Shown: positions 34,577 through 43,244 of the stretch, piece by piece | Layout of the letters: every line of letters starts with the position of its first letter | How positions within the stretch are numbered: the first letter of the stretch is position 1 | From: Streptomyces fumigatiscleroticus | GTDB taxonomy: Bacteria; Actinomycetota; Actinomycetes; Streptomycetales; Streptomycetaceae | Assembly (NCBI RefSeq): GCF_014647975.1 | Contig: NZ_BMQF01000003.1 | Coordinates: 496,001 to 560,000, forward strand | DNA: 64,000 nucleotides | Direction of reading: 5' to 3' | The notes under the pieces: generated by a model | What the model was told of the DNA's origin: nothing | Databases searched by the model: none | The model's input: only the letters and a program-made list of their open reading frames with translations | Made by a program: the position numbers and the translations under genes

Positions 34577-34675
34577 GCGGTCTCCAATCCGGTCCGGAAG
34601 GACGCCCGCGTCAACGTGCGGGGCGCCCCGGTGATTCCGCCCGGCCGCCCGGCCGCCCGTACCGTCCCGGAGTCC

Positions 34676-35794
34676 TCAGTGCGGCAGGGTCGCCGGGCTG
34701 CCGCCGTTCGCCTCGTAGCCCGCCACCGCCAGGGCCCGGTAGACCGCGAACTCCGCGGCCGGGTCGGCCGAGAGCGTCCAGGGCAGGGCGCCCACATGAC
34801 CGTCGACGTGTATGAGCTGGTTCATGGCCTCCGCCCAGCGCTCGGCGCGGACCAGGAAGAAGACCAGCAGGTGCCGGACGTGCGCCAGCATCGGGTCGTC
34901 CGGGCGGGCGGCGTGCACCGCGAACAGCGCGCCGTGGATCGCCTTCGTCACGACCTCGCTCTGGTAGAAGCCGCTGACCAGGTTCACCTCGGGCAGGTGC
35001 TCGAAGACGGCGAAGAGCGGCATCGCGGCCAGCAGCGAGCCCTTGGGCGCCCGGGCCGCCGCGGCCTCCGCGAAGGAGTACGCCAGCTCCCGCGAGCCGT
35101 GCCACTTCTCGCACCAGTAGTGCAGGGCGGCCAGATGCGCTCCCATGTGGGCCGGGGCGCGGTCCAGGATCTTCAGCCAGAGCTGCTCGAACTCCGCGCG
35201 GGGGTAGGCCAGGCCGCGGGCCACGGACAGCTCGACGATGTACGGGATCGGGTCACCGGGAGCGAGCAGCGCGGCCTCGCCGCACGCCGCCCTCGCCTCC
35301 TCCATGATGATCCGGAACTCGTCCGTGCCGGGCGTCGACGTGCGCCACGCCTGCTGCACCAGGAACTCGGCGTGCACCGCCGCACCGCCGGCGTCCTTGG
35401 GCGCCTCGGCCCGCCACACGCGCAGCCACTGACCGCCCGGTATCTCGCCGACCCCGCCGGGCCGCTGCTGGAGCTCCAGCGACGCGGCGCCGGCGAAGGC
35501 CTGGACGCGCTGCCAGCGCGGCTCGCCCTCCGTCTCGGTGCCGGCCAGCAGCTGCTGCGCCGCCCGGTGGTCCTGCGTGCGCTGCACCAGGTCCAGGACG
35601 TCCAGCAGGTCCTGGTCGGGGCCGGGCATGCGGACGTCCAGCTCCTCCTGGCGGACGAAGCCGTAGGTGGCGGGGTCCGCCGCGTCCGGATGTCCCGGCG
35701 GGACCTGCTCGATGCGGCCACGCCTGCGGAACAGGAACGGACTCAGCACGAAGCCCAGCATGACCAGCGCCATCAGGACCCAGAGAATCTCCAT
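34676..35794 (-). CDS. Membrane-anchored helical-repeat protein
   Basis: The 372-residue product starts with one membrane helix (ILWVLMALVMLGFVLSPFLF) and a basic stop (RRRGR). The rest is about 330 residues of amphipathic helices, including LLDVLDLVQRTQDHRAAQQLLAG, EEARAACGEAALLAPGDPIPYIVELSVARGLAYPRAEFEQLWLKILDRAPAHMGAHLAALHYW, consistent with tetratricopeptide-like repeats facing the cytoplasm. No catalytic motif is seen. It lies 99 bp upstream of msrA on the same strand, possibly in one transcript. Function unknown; protein-protein scaffolding is inference. Confidence 0.75.
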   Translation of the reverse strand: MEILWVLMALVMLGFVLSPFLFRRRGRIEQVPPGHPDAADPATYGFVRQEELDVRMPGPDQDLLDVLDLVQRTQDHRAAQQLLAGTETEGEPRWQRVQAFAGAASLELQQRPGGVGEIPGGQWLRVWRAEAPKDAGGAAVHAEFLVQQAWRTSTPGTDEFRIIMEEARAACGEAALLAPGDPIPYIVELSVARGLAYPRAEFEQLWLKILDRAPAHMGAHLAALHYWCEKWHGSRELAYSFAEAAAARAPKGSLLAAMPLFAVFEHLPEVNLVSGFYQSEVVTKAIHGALFAVHAARPDDPMLAHVRHLLVFFLVRAERWAEAMNQLIHVDGHVGALPWTLSADPAAEFAVYRALAVAGYEANGGSPATLPH

Positions 35795-36229
35795 GGCTCA
35801 AGCGAACCAGACCGCGCCGACAATTGGCCAACCTGGTCGGCGGTCCTGTGGAGAACTCCCGGCACGGGACGGGTACCGACGAGCGGCCGGGAGATGGGCG
35901 GGAAGCCGGATAACGAGTGGGGAGCCGGGGCGGGCGGGTAGCTGGAGGGGAGGCGGGAGCCGCAGGACGGGTGGGAAGCCGGAGGGGGACGGGCGGCTGG
36001 AGGTGGTTGGGCGGTCAGGGCGTTTGGGCGGTCCGGGGTGTTCGGGCGGCTGGTGGCGGTCAGGGCGGCCGGGGGTGGTTGGGCGGCCGTGGCGGTTGGG
36101 CGGCCGGGGTGGCCGGGCGGCCGAGGGTGACGGGTGGTCGGCGGCGGTTGGGCGGTCCGAGGTGGCCGGGCGGCCGGGGTGGCCGGGCGGGCCGTCGTCG
36201 GTCCCGTCGGCGCACTACCCTCGGTGCCC
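35795..36229. repeat. G-rich imperfect repeats in a 435-bp intergenic region
   Basis: No gene is supported here. From about 35985 to 36190 the plus strand is almost purely G with C, built from irregular copies of GGTTGGGCGG, GGTGGCCGGGCGGCCG and relatives, with about eleven GGGCGG blocks. The longest near-duplicates are around 36095-36123 and 36147-36190. G runs of three or four lie on the coding strand just upstream of the cystathionine gamma-synthase promoter, so G-quadruplex or R-loop formation is possible. Confidence 0.7.
36216..36221 (+). promoter_or_regulatory. -10 element, probably leaderless (metB)
   Basis: TACCCT with an eight-base gap to the ATG at 36230. The G-rich repeats end about 25 bp upstream. 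Confidence 0.5.
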
Positions 36230-37387
36230 ATGAGCGACAGGCAGATCAGTCAGCACTTCGAGACCCTCGCGATCCACGCGGGCAACACCGCCGACCCCCT
36301 GACGGGCGCGGTCGTCCCGCCGATCTACCAGGTCTCGACCTACAAGCAGGACGGCGTCGGCGGCCTGCGCGGCGGCTACGAGTACAGCCGCAGCGCCAAC
36401 CCGACCAGGACCGCGCTGGAGGAGAACCTCGCCGCCCTGGAGGGCGGCCGCCGCGGCCTCGCGTTCGCGTCCGGACTGGCGGCCGAGGACTGCCTGCTGC
36501 GTACGCTGCTCGGCCCCGGCGACCACGTGGTCATCCCCAACGACGCGTACGGCGGCACCTTCCGCCTGTTCGCCAAGGTCGTCGCCCGGTGGGGTGTGGA
36601 GTGGTCGGTGGCCGACAGCAGCGACCCCGCCGCGCTGCGTGCCGCCGTCACCCCCAGGACCAAGGTGATCTGGGTGGAGACGCCCTCCAACCCGCTGCTC
36701 GGGATCACCGACATCGCCGCCGCCGCCGAGGTCGCCCGGGACGCCGGCGCCCGGCTCGTCGTCGACAACACCTTCGCCACGCCGTACCTCCAGCAGCCCC
36801 TCTCGCTCGGCGCGGACGTCGTCGTGCACTCCCTGACGAAGTACATGGGAGGCCACTCCGACGTGGTGGGCGGCGCGCTGATCGTGAACGACGAGGGCCT
36901 GGGCGAGGAGCTGGCGTTCCACCAGAACGCGATGGGCGCGGTCGCCGGGCCCTTCGACTCCTGGCTGGTGCTGCGCGGCACCAAGACGCTCGCGGTGCGG
37001 ATGGACCGGCACAGCGAGAACGCCGCCCGGGTCGCCGAGATGCTCAGCCGGCACGCGCGCGTGACGCGTGTGCTGTACCCGGGGCTGCCGGAGCACCCCG
37101 GTCACGAGGTCGCCGCCAAGCAGATGAAGGCGTTCGGCGGCATGGTCTCCTTCCAGGTCGAGGGCGGCGAGGAGGCGGCCGTCGAGGTCTGCAACCGCGC
37201 GAAGGTCTTCACCCTCGGCGAGTCCCTGGGCGGTGTGGAGTCGCTGATCGAGCACCCCGGGCGCATGACGCACGCCTCCGCGGCCGGCTCGGCCCTGGAG
37301 GTCCCCGCCGATCTGGTGCGTCTCTCCGTGGGCATCGAGAACGTCGACGACCTGCTGGAGGATCTGCGGCAGGCGCTCGGCCGGTGA
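36230..37387 (+). CDS. metB: Cystathionine gamma-synthase/lyase family enzyme
   Basis: A 385-residue PLP enzyme of the Cys/Met metabolism family. Seen are YEYSRSANPTRTALEENLAALEGG, FASGLAAEDCLLRTLL, VWVETPSNP-type segment (WVETPSNPLLGITD), DNTFATPYLQQPL, and the PLP lysine in VVHSLTKYMGGHSDVVGG. C-terminal SLGGVESLIEHPGRMTH and RLSVGIENVDDLLEDL are standard. It would join O-acyl-homoserine with cysteine, or in reverse transsulfuration cleave cystathionine; the sequence alone does not separate these in actinobacteria. Start is set by the TACCCT box; the longer frame upstream is G-rich repeat. Confidence 0.92.
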   Translation: MSDRQISQHFETLAIHAGNTADPLTGAVVPPIYQVSTYKQDGVGGLRGGYEYSRSANPTRTALEENLAALEGGRRGLAFASGLAAEDCLLRTLLGPGDHVVIPNDAYGGTFRLFAKVVARWGVEWSVADSSDPAALRAAVTPRTKVIWVETPSNPLLGITDIAAAAEVARDAGARLVVDNTFATPYLQQPLSLGADVVVHSLTKYMGGHSDVVGGALIVNDEGLGEELAFHQNAMGAVAGPFDSWLVLRGTKTLAVRMDRHSENAARVAEMLSRHARVTRVLYPGLPEHPGHEVAAKQMKAFGGMVSFQVEGGEEAAVEVCNRAKVFTLGESLGGVESLIEHPGRMTHASAAGSALEVPADLVRLSVGIENVDDLLEDLRQALGR

Positions 37388-37426
37388 GGCCGGCCGGTAG
37401 GCCGTGAGGCGACCGGTCGCCTCGGT

Positions 37427-37675
37427 TCACCAGCCCGTCAGGGGCGGGGTCGTCTCCGAGGGCGGCTCCGCCCACGGGTGCACCGTCAGCGCCCACACGA
37501 GGAACGCCACGCTCACGGCGAGCAGCAGCAGCCACATCAGGCGGCGGGCCAGCGTCCTGCGCCGCAGCATGCGGGCACCGTGGCGCAGGACGTCCGCGTA
37601 GAGGCCGGGCGGCACCTGCGGTGGTGTCCGCTCCATCATCCGGCGTACGGCCGCTTCCCGGTCGGGCCGGTTCAC
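37427..37675 (-). CDS. Small single-span membrane protein
   Basis: An 82-residue protein. The N-terminal 45 residues are basic and helical (REAAVRRMMERTPPQVPPGLYADVLRHGARMLRRRTLARR), then one membrane helix (LMWLLLLAVSVAFLVWAL) and a short outside tail with Trp. It is downstream of, and on the same strand as, the sigma-like gene 130 bp away. A membrane protein beside a small sigma-like protein may suggest an anti-sigma role, but no anti-sigma zinc motif is present. Function unknown. Confidence 0.7.
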   Translation of the reverse strand: MNRPDREAAVRRMMERTPPQVPPGLYADVLRHGARMLRRRTLARRLMWLLLLAVSVAFLVWALTVHPWAEPPSETTPPLTGW

Positions 37676-37805
37676 GGGCGCCTCCCCGGGCCGGCCGGCC
37701 GCGCGGGCGCGGCGTCGAGGCCTGCCCGGGTGGTGCCCTTCCCGCAGCGGAGGGCATCGCCCGGGCAGGTCCGTCCGGGGCCGCGGTGCCGGACGCGCGG
37801 CCGTC

Positions 37806-38306
37806 TCATGACGTCGCCGCCTTCGCTTCGGCCGCCGCTGTCGCCGCCGGTCCCCGCGGCGGGTGCAGCAGCGTCGCCGTCGCCCGGTCGCAGATCGCGC
37901 GGACGCGTTCGGCGGGCAGGCCCAGCAGGGCCGCGACCTGTTCTTCGGCCACCCCCTCGTACAGCCTGAGCACCAGGATCAGACGTTGCTGCGGCGTGAG
38001 GCGGGCCAGGGGGTTCGCGGGGTGCGGGCGGGTCCGGCCGAGGCCGTGGTGCCAGGCCTCGCGCGCGAAGCGCGTCGCCAGGTACTGGCGGGCGCGGTCG
38101 TAGGGGTCCTCCCCGCGCAGCCGGTCCCAGCACGCGTAGGTGTGGGCGAGGGCCAGGGTCAGCAGGCGCCGCGCGCGCGGGTTGTCGCCCGGTGCCTCGG
38201 CCGTGAGCAGCGTGGCGGCATGCAGCAGCCGTCCTGCCGCGCCCGCGACGAACGCCTCGAACTCACGGGCCCGGCGGGCGTTCGCCGACGCCTGCCGTTG
38301 TCGCAC
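37806..38306 (-). CDS. ECF-like sigma-70 family protein (degenerate)
   Basis: The 166-residue product has the size and layout of an ECF sigma factor. A weak region-2-like N-terminus (FEAFVAGAAGRLLHAATLLT...ALAHTYACWDRL) is followed by a clear region-4 helix-turn-helix (LARLTPQQRLILVLRLYEGVAEEQVAALLGLPAERVRAICDRATATLL). The usual region 2.3/2.4 aromatic residues for DNA melting are poorly kept, so it may not be a working sigma factor. GTG start with GGGAGG upstream. A small membrane protein gene follows. Confidence 0.7.
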   Translation of the reverse strand: MRQRQASANARRAREFEAFVAGAAGRLLHAATLLTAEAPGDNPRARRLLTLALAHTYACWDRLRGEDPYDRARQYLATRFAREAWHHGLGRTRPHPANPLARLTPQQRLILVLRLYEGVAEEQVAALLGLPAERVRAICDRATATLLHPPRGPAATAAAEAKAATS

Positions 38307-38484
38307 CGCGCCTCCCCCCTGAGGGCGACCCTGAGGAAGGTTCCGCCGTGTGCGGGATGTGGAACCGCGTACGACGGAGACCCGATCTCATATGAGGCCA
38401 GGGGCGGCCCCTCGGTCAAGAGCCGGGCGGCACGCGCGCGTGGACGGTCGGTACGAGCGCCGTCCTCGCGGACGGGAACGAGAC

Positions 38485-39009
38485 TCAGCCGGCCGACGGC
38501 GACTCCGGGGCCGGTACGCCCGGGGCCGTCATACGGGCGGACAGGGCGCCGTTGAAGCGCATGAGGAGCGTGCAGAACGTTTCGCGCTCCTCCGGTGCCC
38601 AGTCGTGTGTCAGCTCGGCCATCAACTGACGCCTGGAGGAGCGCACCTCGTCCAGGCGCGAGTGCCCGCGCGGGGACAGCTGGAGGACGACCGCGCGCCC
38701 GTCCTCGGGGTGCGAGGTCCGCTTGACGAGGCCGGTGTCGACGAGCGGAGCCACTTGCCGGGTGACCGTCGAGGAGTCGATCCCCATGCTCGCGGCGAGC
38801 GCCTTGACGCCCATCGGCCCCTCTTTGTCGAGTCGGTTGAGCAGCAGGTACGCGGCTCGGTCCATGGAGTTGCGCACCTGCCCGACCCCGCCGAGCCGGG
38901 TCTGTTCGGCACGGCGGGCGAAGACCGCCACCTCGTGCTGCAGCGTGTCGAGAAGACCGGTGTCACCGACGGTCGACATGTCCATCGACATTTCAGGTGT
39001 TGTGGGCAT
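38485..39009 (-). CDS. MarR-family transcriptional regulator
   Basis: A 174-residue winged-helix regulator. The DNA-binding part reads VRNSMDRAAYLLLNRLDKEGPMGVKALAASMGIDSSTVTRQVAPLVDTGLVKRTSHPEDGRAVVLQLSPRG, with the wing at EDGRA, flanked by dimerisation helices. MarR proteins usually repress their own or a divergent gene and respond to phenolic ligands or oxidation. The divergent neighbour is ilvA (145-bp gap), but control of threonine deaminase by MarR is not an established pattern, so this is only positional. Alternative starts at later Met codons exist (MSMDMSTV). Confidence 0.85.
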   Translation of the reverse strand: MPTTPEMSMDMSTVGDTGLLDTLQHEVAVFARRAEQTRLGGVGQVRNSMDRAAYLLLNRLDKEGPMGVKALAASMGIDSSTVTRQVAPLVDTGLVKRTSHPEDGRAVVLQLSPRGHSRLDEVRSSRRQLMAELTHDWAPEERETFCTLLMRFNGALSARMTAPGVPAPESPSAG

Positions 39010-39153
39010 GGCCGGGGGCTCACTTCGTGGAGGGCTGCTAATTGGGGGACAGGGTACGCGGCCGGAAGGCGGGGCGTACCAGCGCTGCGCAATCCGGTCT
39101 CGGTGGTTGGTCACAGCGGTCGTCCACGCCCGTGAACTGGGATGCTTGAGTTC

Positions 39154-40383
39154 ATGAGCTACAGCACGGCTGACTCCTTGCTGCCCGTCACCCTCGACGA
39201 CGTCCGCGGGGCCCAGAAGATGCTCTCGGGCGTGGCACGGGTGACCGCGATGGAGGGCAGCAGGCATCTGTCCCAGCTGGTCGCCGCGCCGGTTCAGCTC
39301 AAGTGCGAGAACCTTCAGCGGACGGGCTCCTTCAAGCTGCGCGGCGCGTACGTCCGTATCGCCGGCCTGCTGCCCGAGGAGCGGGCGGCCGGCGTGGTCG
39401 CGGCTAGCGCGGGCAACCACGCGCAGGGCGTCGCGCTGGCCTCCTCGCTGCTCGGCGTGGCCTCCACGGTGTTCATGCCCCGGGGCGCCCCGCTGCCGAA
39501 GATCAGCGCCACCCGGGACTACGGTGCCGAGGTGCGCCTGCACGGCCAGGTGGTCGACGAGACGCTGGCCGCCGCCCAGGAGTACGCGGCCGAGACGGGC
39601 GCGGTGTTCATACACCCCTTCGACCACCCCGACGTCATCGCGGGCCAGGGCACGGTCGGCCTGGAGATCCTGGAGCAGTGCCCGGAGGTGCGCACGATCG
39701 TCGTCGGCATCGGCGGGGGCGGACTGGCCGCCGGGATCGCGGTCGCGGTGAAGGCGCTGCGGCCGGATGTGCGGATCGTGGGCGTGCAGGCGGCGGGCGC
39801 GGCGGCGTATCCGCCCTCGCTGGCGGCCGGGCGCCCGGTGGCGATCGAGCATCCGGCGACGATGGCCGACGGCATCAAGGTCGGACGCCCCGGCGATGTG
39901 CCGTTCGGCATCGTCGGCGATCTGGTGGACGAGGTGCGCACGGTCAGCGAGGACGAGCTGTCCGCCGCGCTGCTGCTCTGTCTGGAGCGGGCCAAGCTGG
40001 TCGTCGAGCCGGCCGGGGCGAGCCCGGTCGCGGCGCTGCTGAGCGAGCCCGCCGCCTTCGAGGGTCCGGTCGTCGCGGTGCTGTCCGGCGGCAACGTCGA
40101 TCCGGTGCTGATGCAGGGCGTGCTGCGGCACGGCATGGCCGCGCAGGGCCGCTACCTGGCCGTTCGGCTGCGGCTGACGGACCGGCCGGGGGCGCTGGCC
40201 ACACTGCTCGGGGTGTTGTCAGTGGTCGACGCTAACGTCCTGGATGTGAGCCACGTCCGGACCGACCCACGGCTCGGGCTCACGGAGGCGGAGGTCGAGC
40301 TGCATCTGGAGACGAAGGGCCCGGCGCACTGCGTCGAGGTCGGCCGCGCCCTGCGGGACGCGGGCTACACGGTCATGGACTGA
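39154..40383 (+). CDS. ilvA: Threonine ammonia-lyase (threonine dehydratase)
   Basis: A 409-residue PLP enzyme converting threonine to 2-oxobutanoate, the first step to isoleucine. The PLP lysine lies in QRTGSFKLRGAYVRI, the phosphate-binding loop in GIGGGGLAAGIAVA, and ASAGNHAQGVALA is also conserved. The last 75 residues (VRLRLTDRPGALATLLGVLSVVDANVLDVSH...) form one ACT domain, which suggests allosteric control. Length and single ACT match the catabolic/biosynthetic hybrid form of actinobacteria. ATG 39154 gives the conserved N-terminus; ATG 39142 is possible. It is divergent from a MarR gene. Confidence 0.93.
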   Translation: MSYSTADSLLPVTLDDVRGAQKMLSGVARVTAMEGSRHLSQLVAAPVQLKCENLQRTGSFKLRGAYVRIAGLLPEERAAGVVAASAGNHAQGVALASSLLGVASTVFMPRGAPLPKISATRDYGAEVRLHGQVVDETLAAAQEYAAETGAVFIHPFDHPDVIAGQGTVGLEILEQCPEVRTIVVGIGGGGLAAGIAVAVKALRPDVRIVGVQAAGAAAYPPSLAAGRPVAIEHPATMADGIKVGRPGDVPFGIVGDLVDEVRTVSEDELSAALLLCLERAKLVVEPAGASPVAALLSEPAAFEGPVVAVLSGGNVDPVLMQGVLRHGMAAQGRYLAVRLRLTDRPGALATLLGVLSVVDANVLDVSHVRTDPRLGLTEAEVELHLETKGPAHCVEVGRALRDAGYTVMD

Positions 40384-40490
40384 GGCGCCGGGTTCCGGGA
40401 CGCCGAGGTCCGCGGCCCGGAGCCCGATCGCACCCTCGGCACTCCCCTCGGCCTCCTCACACCCCTTCGTCACTCGATCGGGTTAATGCA

Positions 40491-40519
40491 TTGAATGACG
40501 CGATACATCGCGATAGTGT
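40491..40519 (+). promoter_or_regulatory. Promoter with built-in operator for the DrrAB-like exporter
   Basis: TTGAAT (40491-40496) and TAGTGT (40514-40519) are 17 bp apart, a good -35/-10 pair. The spacer contains the palindrome CGCGAT-AC-ATCGCG (40499-40512), and the 8-bp palindrome AATGCATT overlaps the -35 box. A repressor bound in the spacer would block polymerase. The start codon is about 85 nt downstream. Confidence 0.6.
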
Positions 40520-40611
40520 GTGCCTCCCGTCACCCATCCGGCGAGACGACAAGCGCGAAACCCAGGCAATACCAGGCATCCCGCAACATCCCCGACGACG
40601 TGGAGACTCAC

Positions 40612-41664
40612 ATGCCAGGCGCCATCTATGCCGAAGGCCTGGTCAAGACCTTCGGCGACGTAAGGGCCTTGGACGGCGTCGACCTCGACGTGCCCGAAGG
40701 CACGGTCCTGGGCCTGCTCGGGCCGAACGGCGCGGGCAAGACCACCACCGTCCGCTGTCTGACCACCCTGCTGCGGCCCGACAGCGGCAAGGCGGTCGTC
40801 GCGGGCCTCGACGTGCTCCGGCAGCCCAACGAGGTGCGGCGCTCGATCGGCCTGTCCGGCCAGTTCGCCGCGGTCGACGAATACCTGACCGGCCGCGAGA
40901 ACCTGGTGATGGTCGGCCGGCTGTACCAGATGAGGGCCGCGGCCGCGAAGGCCCGCGCCGAGGAACTGCTCCATCAGTTCCACCTCGCGGACGCCGCCGA
41001 CCGGCCCGCGAAGACCTACTCGGGAGGCATGCGCCGCCGGCTCGACCTCGCGGCGGCGCTCGTCGTCTCCCCTCCGGTGATGTTCATGGACGAGCCGACC
41101 ACCGGCCTCGACCCCCGCAACCGCCAGCAGTTGTGGGAGGTCATCAAGGGCCTGGTCTCCGGCGGGACGACCCTGCTGCTGACCACGCAGTATCTGGAGG
41201 AGGCCGACCATCTCGCGCACGACATAGCGGTGGTCGACCACGGCCGCGTGATCGCCCGCGGCACCTCCGACCATCTGAAGGCCCGCACCGGCGGCGAGCG
41301 CGTCGAGGTCGTCGTGCACGAGCGCGAGCACATCACGACCGCCGCCGAGGTGCTGCGTGGCTTCGGCAAGGGCGACATCACCGTCGAGGAGCACACCCGC
41401 AGGGTCACCGTGCCCGTCACCGGCGGCGCGAAGCTGCTCGCAGAGATCATCCGCGAGCTGGACACGCGCGGCATGGAGATCGACGACATAGGCCTGCGCC
41501 GCCCGACGCTCGACGACGTCTTCCTGTCCCTCACCGGCCATGCGGCCGAGAGAAAGGACGAGGAGACCGGCGAGGGCGGCGACGAGGACGCGTCCGCCGG
41601 GGACCGCGGCAGGCACGGCAGCGACGCCGGTAACCGCAAGAACAAGAAGGAGGCCGCCCGGTGA
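40612..41664 (+). CDS. DrrA-like ABC transporter ATP-binding protein
   Basis: A 350-residue ATPase of the antibiotic-resistance ABC-2 group. It has Walker A GPNGAGKTTTVRCL, the Q-loop region SIGLSGQFAAVDEYLTGRENL, signature YSGGMRRRLDLAAAL, Walker B VMFMDEPTTGLDPRNR and the H-loop-like LLTTQYLEEADHLA (His replaced by Gln, as in DrrA). The C-terminal part (about residue 240 on) carries the DrrA-type extra domain (LRRPTLDDVFLSLTGH) followed by a charged Glu/Lys tail. It overlaps the permease gene by four bases. Such pairs export drugs or lipids; S. peucetius DrrAB exports daunorubicin. GTGGAG precedes the ATG. Confidence 0.92.
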   Translation: MPGAIYAEGLVKTFGDVRALDGVDLDVPEGTVLGLLGPNGAGKTTTVRCLTTLLRPDSGKAVVAGLDVLRQPNEVRRSIGLSGQFAAVDEYLTGRENLVMVGRLYQMRAAAAKARAEELLHQFHLADAADRPAKTYSGGMRRRLDLAAALVVSPPVMFMDEPTTGLDPRNRQQLWEVIKGLVSGGTTLLLTTQYLEEADHLAHDIAVVDHGRVIARGTSDHLKARTGGERVEVVVHEREHITTAAEVLRGFGKGDITVEEHTRRVTVPVTGGAKLLAEIIRELDTRGMEIDDIGLRRPTLDDVFLSLTGHAAERKDEETGEGGDEDASAGDRGRHGSDAGNRKNKKEAAR

Positions 41665-42518
41665 GCACCGTCACCGACGCCGCGCCCGTCGCGGCTCCCG
41701 CCCACCCCTTCGGCCAGTCCGTCCGTGACTCACTGGTCGTGGCCCGGCGCAACCTGATCCGCATGTCGCGGATACCGGAGATGGTGATCTTCGGCCTGAT
41801 CCAGCCGATCATGTTCGTGGTGCTGTTCTCGTACGTCTTCGGCGGCTCCATGCAGATAGGCGGCAGCACCAGCTCCACCGACTACCGCAACTTCCTGATG
41901 GCGGGCATTTTCGCGCAGACCGTCACCTTCGCCACCGCGGGCTCCGGCGCGGGCATCGCCGACGACATGCACAAGGGCCTGATCGACCGCTTCCGCTCGC
42001 TGCCCATGGCACGCGGCGCGGTGCTGACCGGGCGCACACTCGCGGACCTGGTGCAGACGGCGCTCACGCTGTGCGTGCTCGCGGCGGTCGCCCTGCTGGT
42101 CGGCTGGCGCGTCGGGTCGAACGGGGACACCAACGCCGGCAAGGTCCTCGCCGCCTTCGGTCTGCTGCTCCTGCTCGGCTATGCGTTCACCTGGATCGGC
42201 GCCCTGATCGGACTGTCCGTCCGTACGCCCGAGGCGGCCACGTCCGGCGGCCTGGTCTGGCTCTTCCCGGTGACGTTCATCTCCAACGCCTTCGTGGACT
42301 CCGGCAACATGACCCCCTGGCTGCGCCACATCGCCGAGTGGAACCCCTTCAGCGCCACGGTCCAGGCCTGCCGGGAGCTCTTCGCCAATCCGGGCCGCTC
42401 GGCCTCGGACGCCTGGCCCATGCAGCACCCGGTGTGGGCCTCGCTGATCTACTCGGTGCTGATCATTCTCATATTCCGGACGCTGGCGGTGCGCAAGTAC
42501 CGGTCCGCCGCGGCATGA
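41661..42518 (+). CDS. DrrB-like ABC-2 type permease
   Basis: A 285-residue permease with six hydrophobic segments: MVIFGLIQPIMFVVLFSYVFGG, a second around FLMAGIFAQTVTFATAG, then LTLCVLAAVALLVGW, VLAAFGLLLLLGYAFTWIGALIGL, SGGLVWLFPVTFISNAF and a last one near SLIYSVLIILIFRTL. The ABC-2 signature (EWNPFSATVQACRELF) is present before the last helix. The GTG start overlaps the TGA of the ATPase gene, so the two are translationally coupled. The pair forms one exporter in the cytoplasmic membrane; its cargo is unknown. A bidirectional terminator follows. Confidence 0.92.
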   Translation: MSTVTDAAPVAAPAHPFGQSVRDSLVVARRNLIRMSRIPEMVIFGLIQPIMFVVLFSYVFGGSMQIGGSTSSTDYRNFLMAGIFAQTVTFATAGSGAGIADDMHKGLIDRFRSLPMARGAVLTGRTLADLVQTALTLCVLAAVALLVGWRVGSNGDTNAGKVLAAFGLLLLLGYAFTWIGALIGLSVRTPEAATSGGLVWLFPVTFISNAFVDSGNMTPWLRHIAEWNPFSATVQACRELFANPGRSASDAWPMQHPVWASLIYSVLIILIFRTLAVRKYRSAAA

Positions 42519-42522
42519 CAGC

Positions 42523-42551
42523 GCCCCCGGCGTCACGGGGACGCCGGGGGC
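42523..42551. terminator. Bidirectional terminator between exporter and greA
   Basis: GCCCCCGGCGTC, loop ACGGG, then the perfect 12-bp complement, between two convergent genes. Confidence 0.85.
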
Positions 42552-42575
42552 CCGCCGAAAGGATGCCGGCCGAGG

Positions 42576-43076
42576 TCAGCTGTTGTAGGGCTCGGCCTTG
42601 AGGATCCGCACCGAGGCCTTCTTGCCGTTCGGCAGCTCGTACTCCGCGTCCTCGCCGACCTTGTGGCCGATGACGCCGGCCCCCAGCGGGGACTGCGGGG
42701 AGTAGGTCTCGATCTCGGAGCTGGCGTACTCGCGCGAGGCGAGCAGGAAGGTCAGCGTGTCGTCCTCGTCACCGTCGAAGGCGATCGTCACGACCATGCC
42801 GGGCGCCACCGCACCGTCCGCGGACGCCGGAGCCTCGCCGACCTTGGCGTTCTCGAGGAGCTGGGTCAGCTGGCGCACACGGAGCTCCTGCTTGCCCTGC
42901 TCCTCCTTCGCAGCGTGGTACCCGCCGTTCTCACGCAGGTCGCCCTCCTCACGCGCGGCGGCGATCTTCGCGGAGATCTCCGCGCGCGCAGGACCAGTAA
43001 GGTACTCAAGCTCGTCCTTGAGCTTGTTGTACGCCTCCTGGGTCAGCCAGGTGACGTTCTCGCTGGTCTGGGTCAC
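42576..43076 (-). CDS. greA: Transcription elongation factor GreA
   Basis: A 166-residue GreA that stimulates RNA polymerase to cleave backtracked RNA. The N-terminal coiled coil has the acidic tip in AREEGDLRENGGYHAAKEEQG, keeping the Asp and Glu that hold the catalytic magnesium. The C-terminal FKBP-like domain ends EYELPNGKKASVRILKAEPY. GTG 43076 was chosen because GAGGAG lies upstream. Downstream it is convergent with the exporter operon. Confidence 0.93.
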   Translation of the reverse strand: MTQTSENVTWLTQEAYNKLKDELEYLTGPARAEISAKIAAAREEGDLRENGGYHAAKEEQGKQELRVRQLTQLLENAKVGEAPASADGAVAPGMVVTIAFDGDEDDTLTFLLASREYASSEIETYSPQSPLGAGVIGHKVGEDAEYELPNGKKASVRILKAEPYNS

Positions 43077-43244
43077 AGGTGCTCCTCGTAGGTACTGGGA
43101 AGACAAAGCATCGCCCTACCCAGAAGAATGTTCCTTCATGGATGGGCGAAACCACGAGCCTAACAATTCAGTGGCCGAAGGGGGAGGACATAAGCCACCG
43201 GAGTCATGTCGACGCAGGTCAGTGAGGATCTGTTCCGCGTGGCG

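Noticed and set aside
37806..38306. Fully functional ECF sigma factor with its anti-sigma partner at 37427-37675
   Set aside because: Region 2 is poorly conserved and the small membrane protein lacks the His-x3-Cys-x2-Cys zinc motif, so the pair is described more cautiously.
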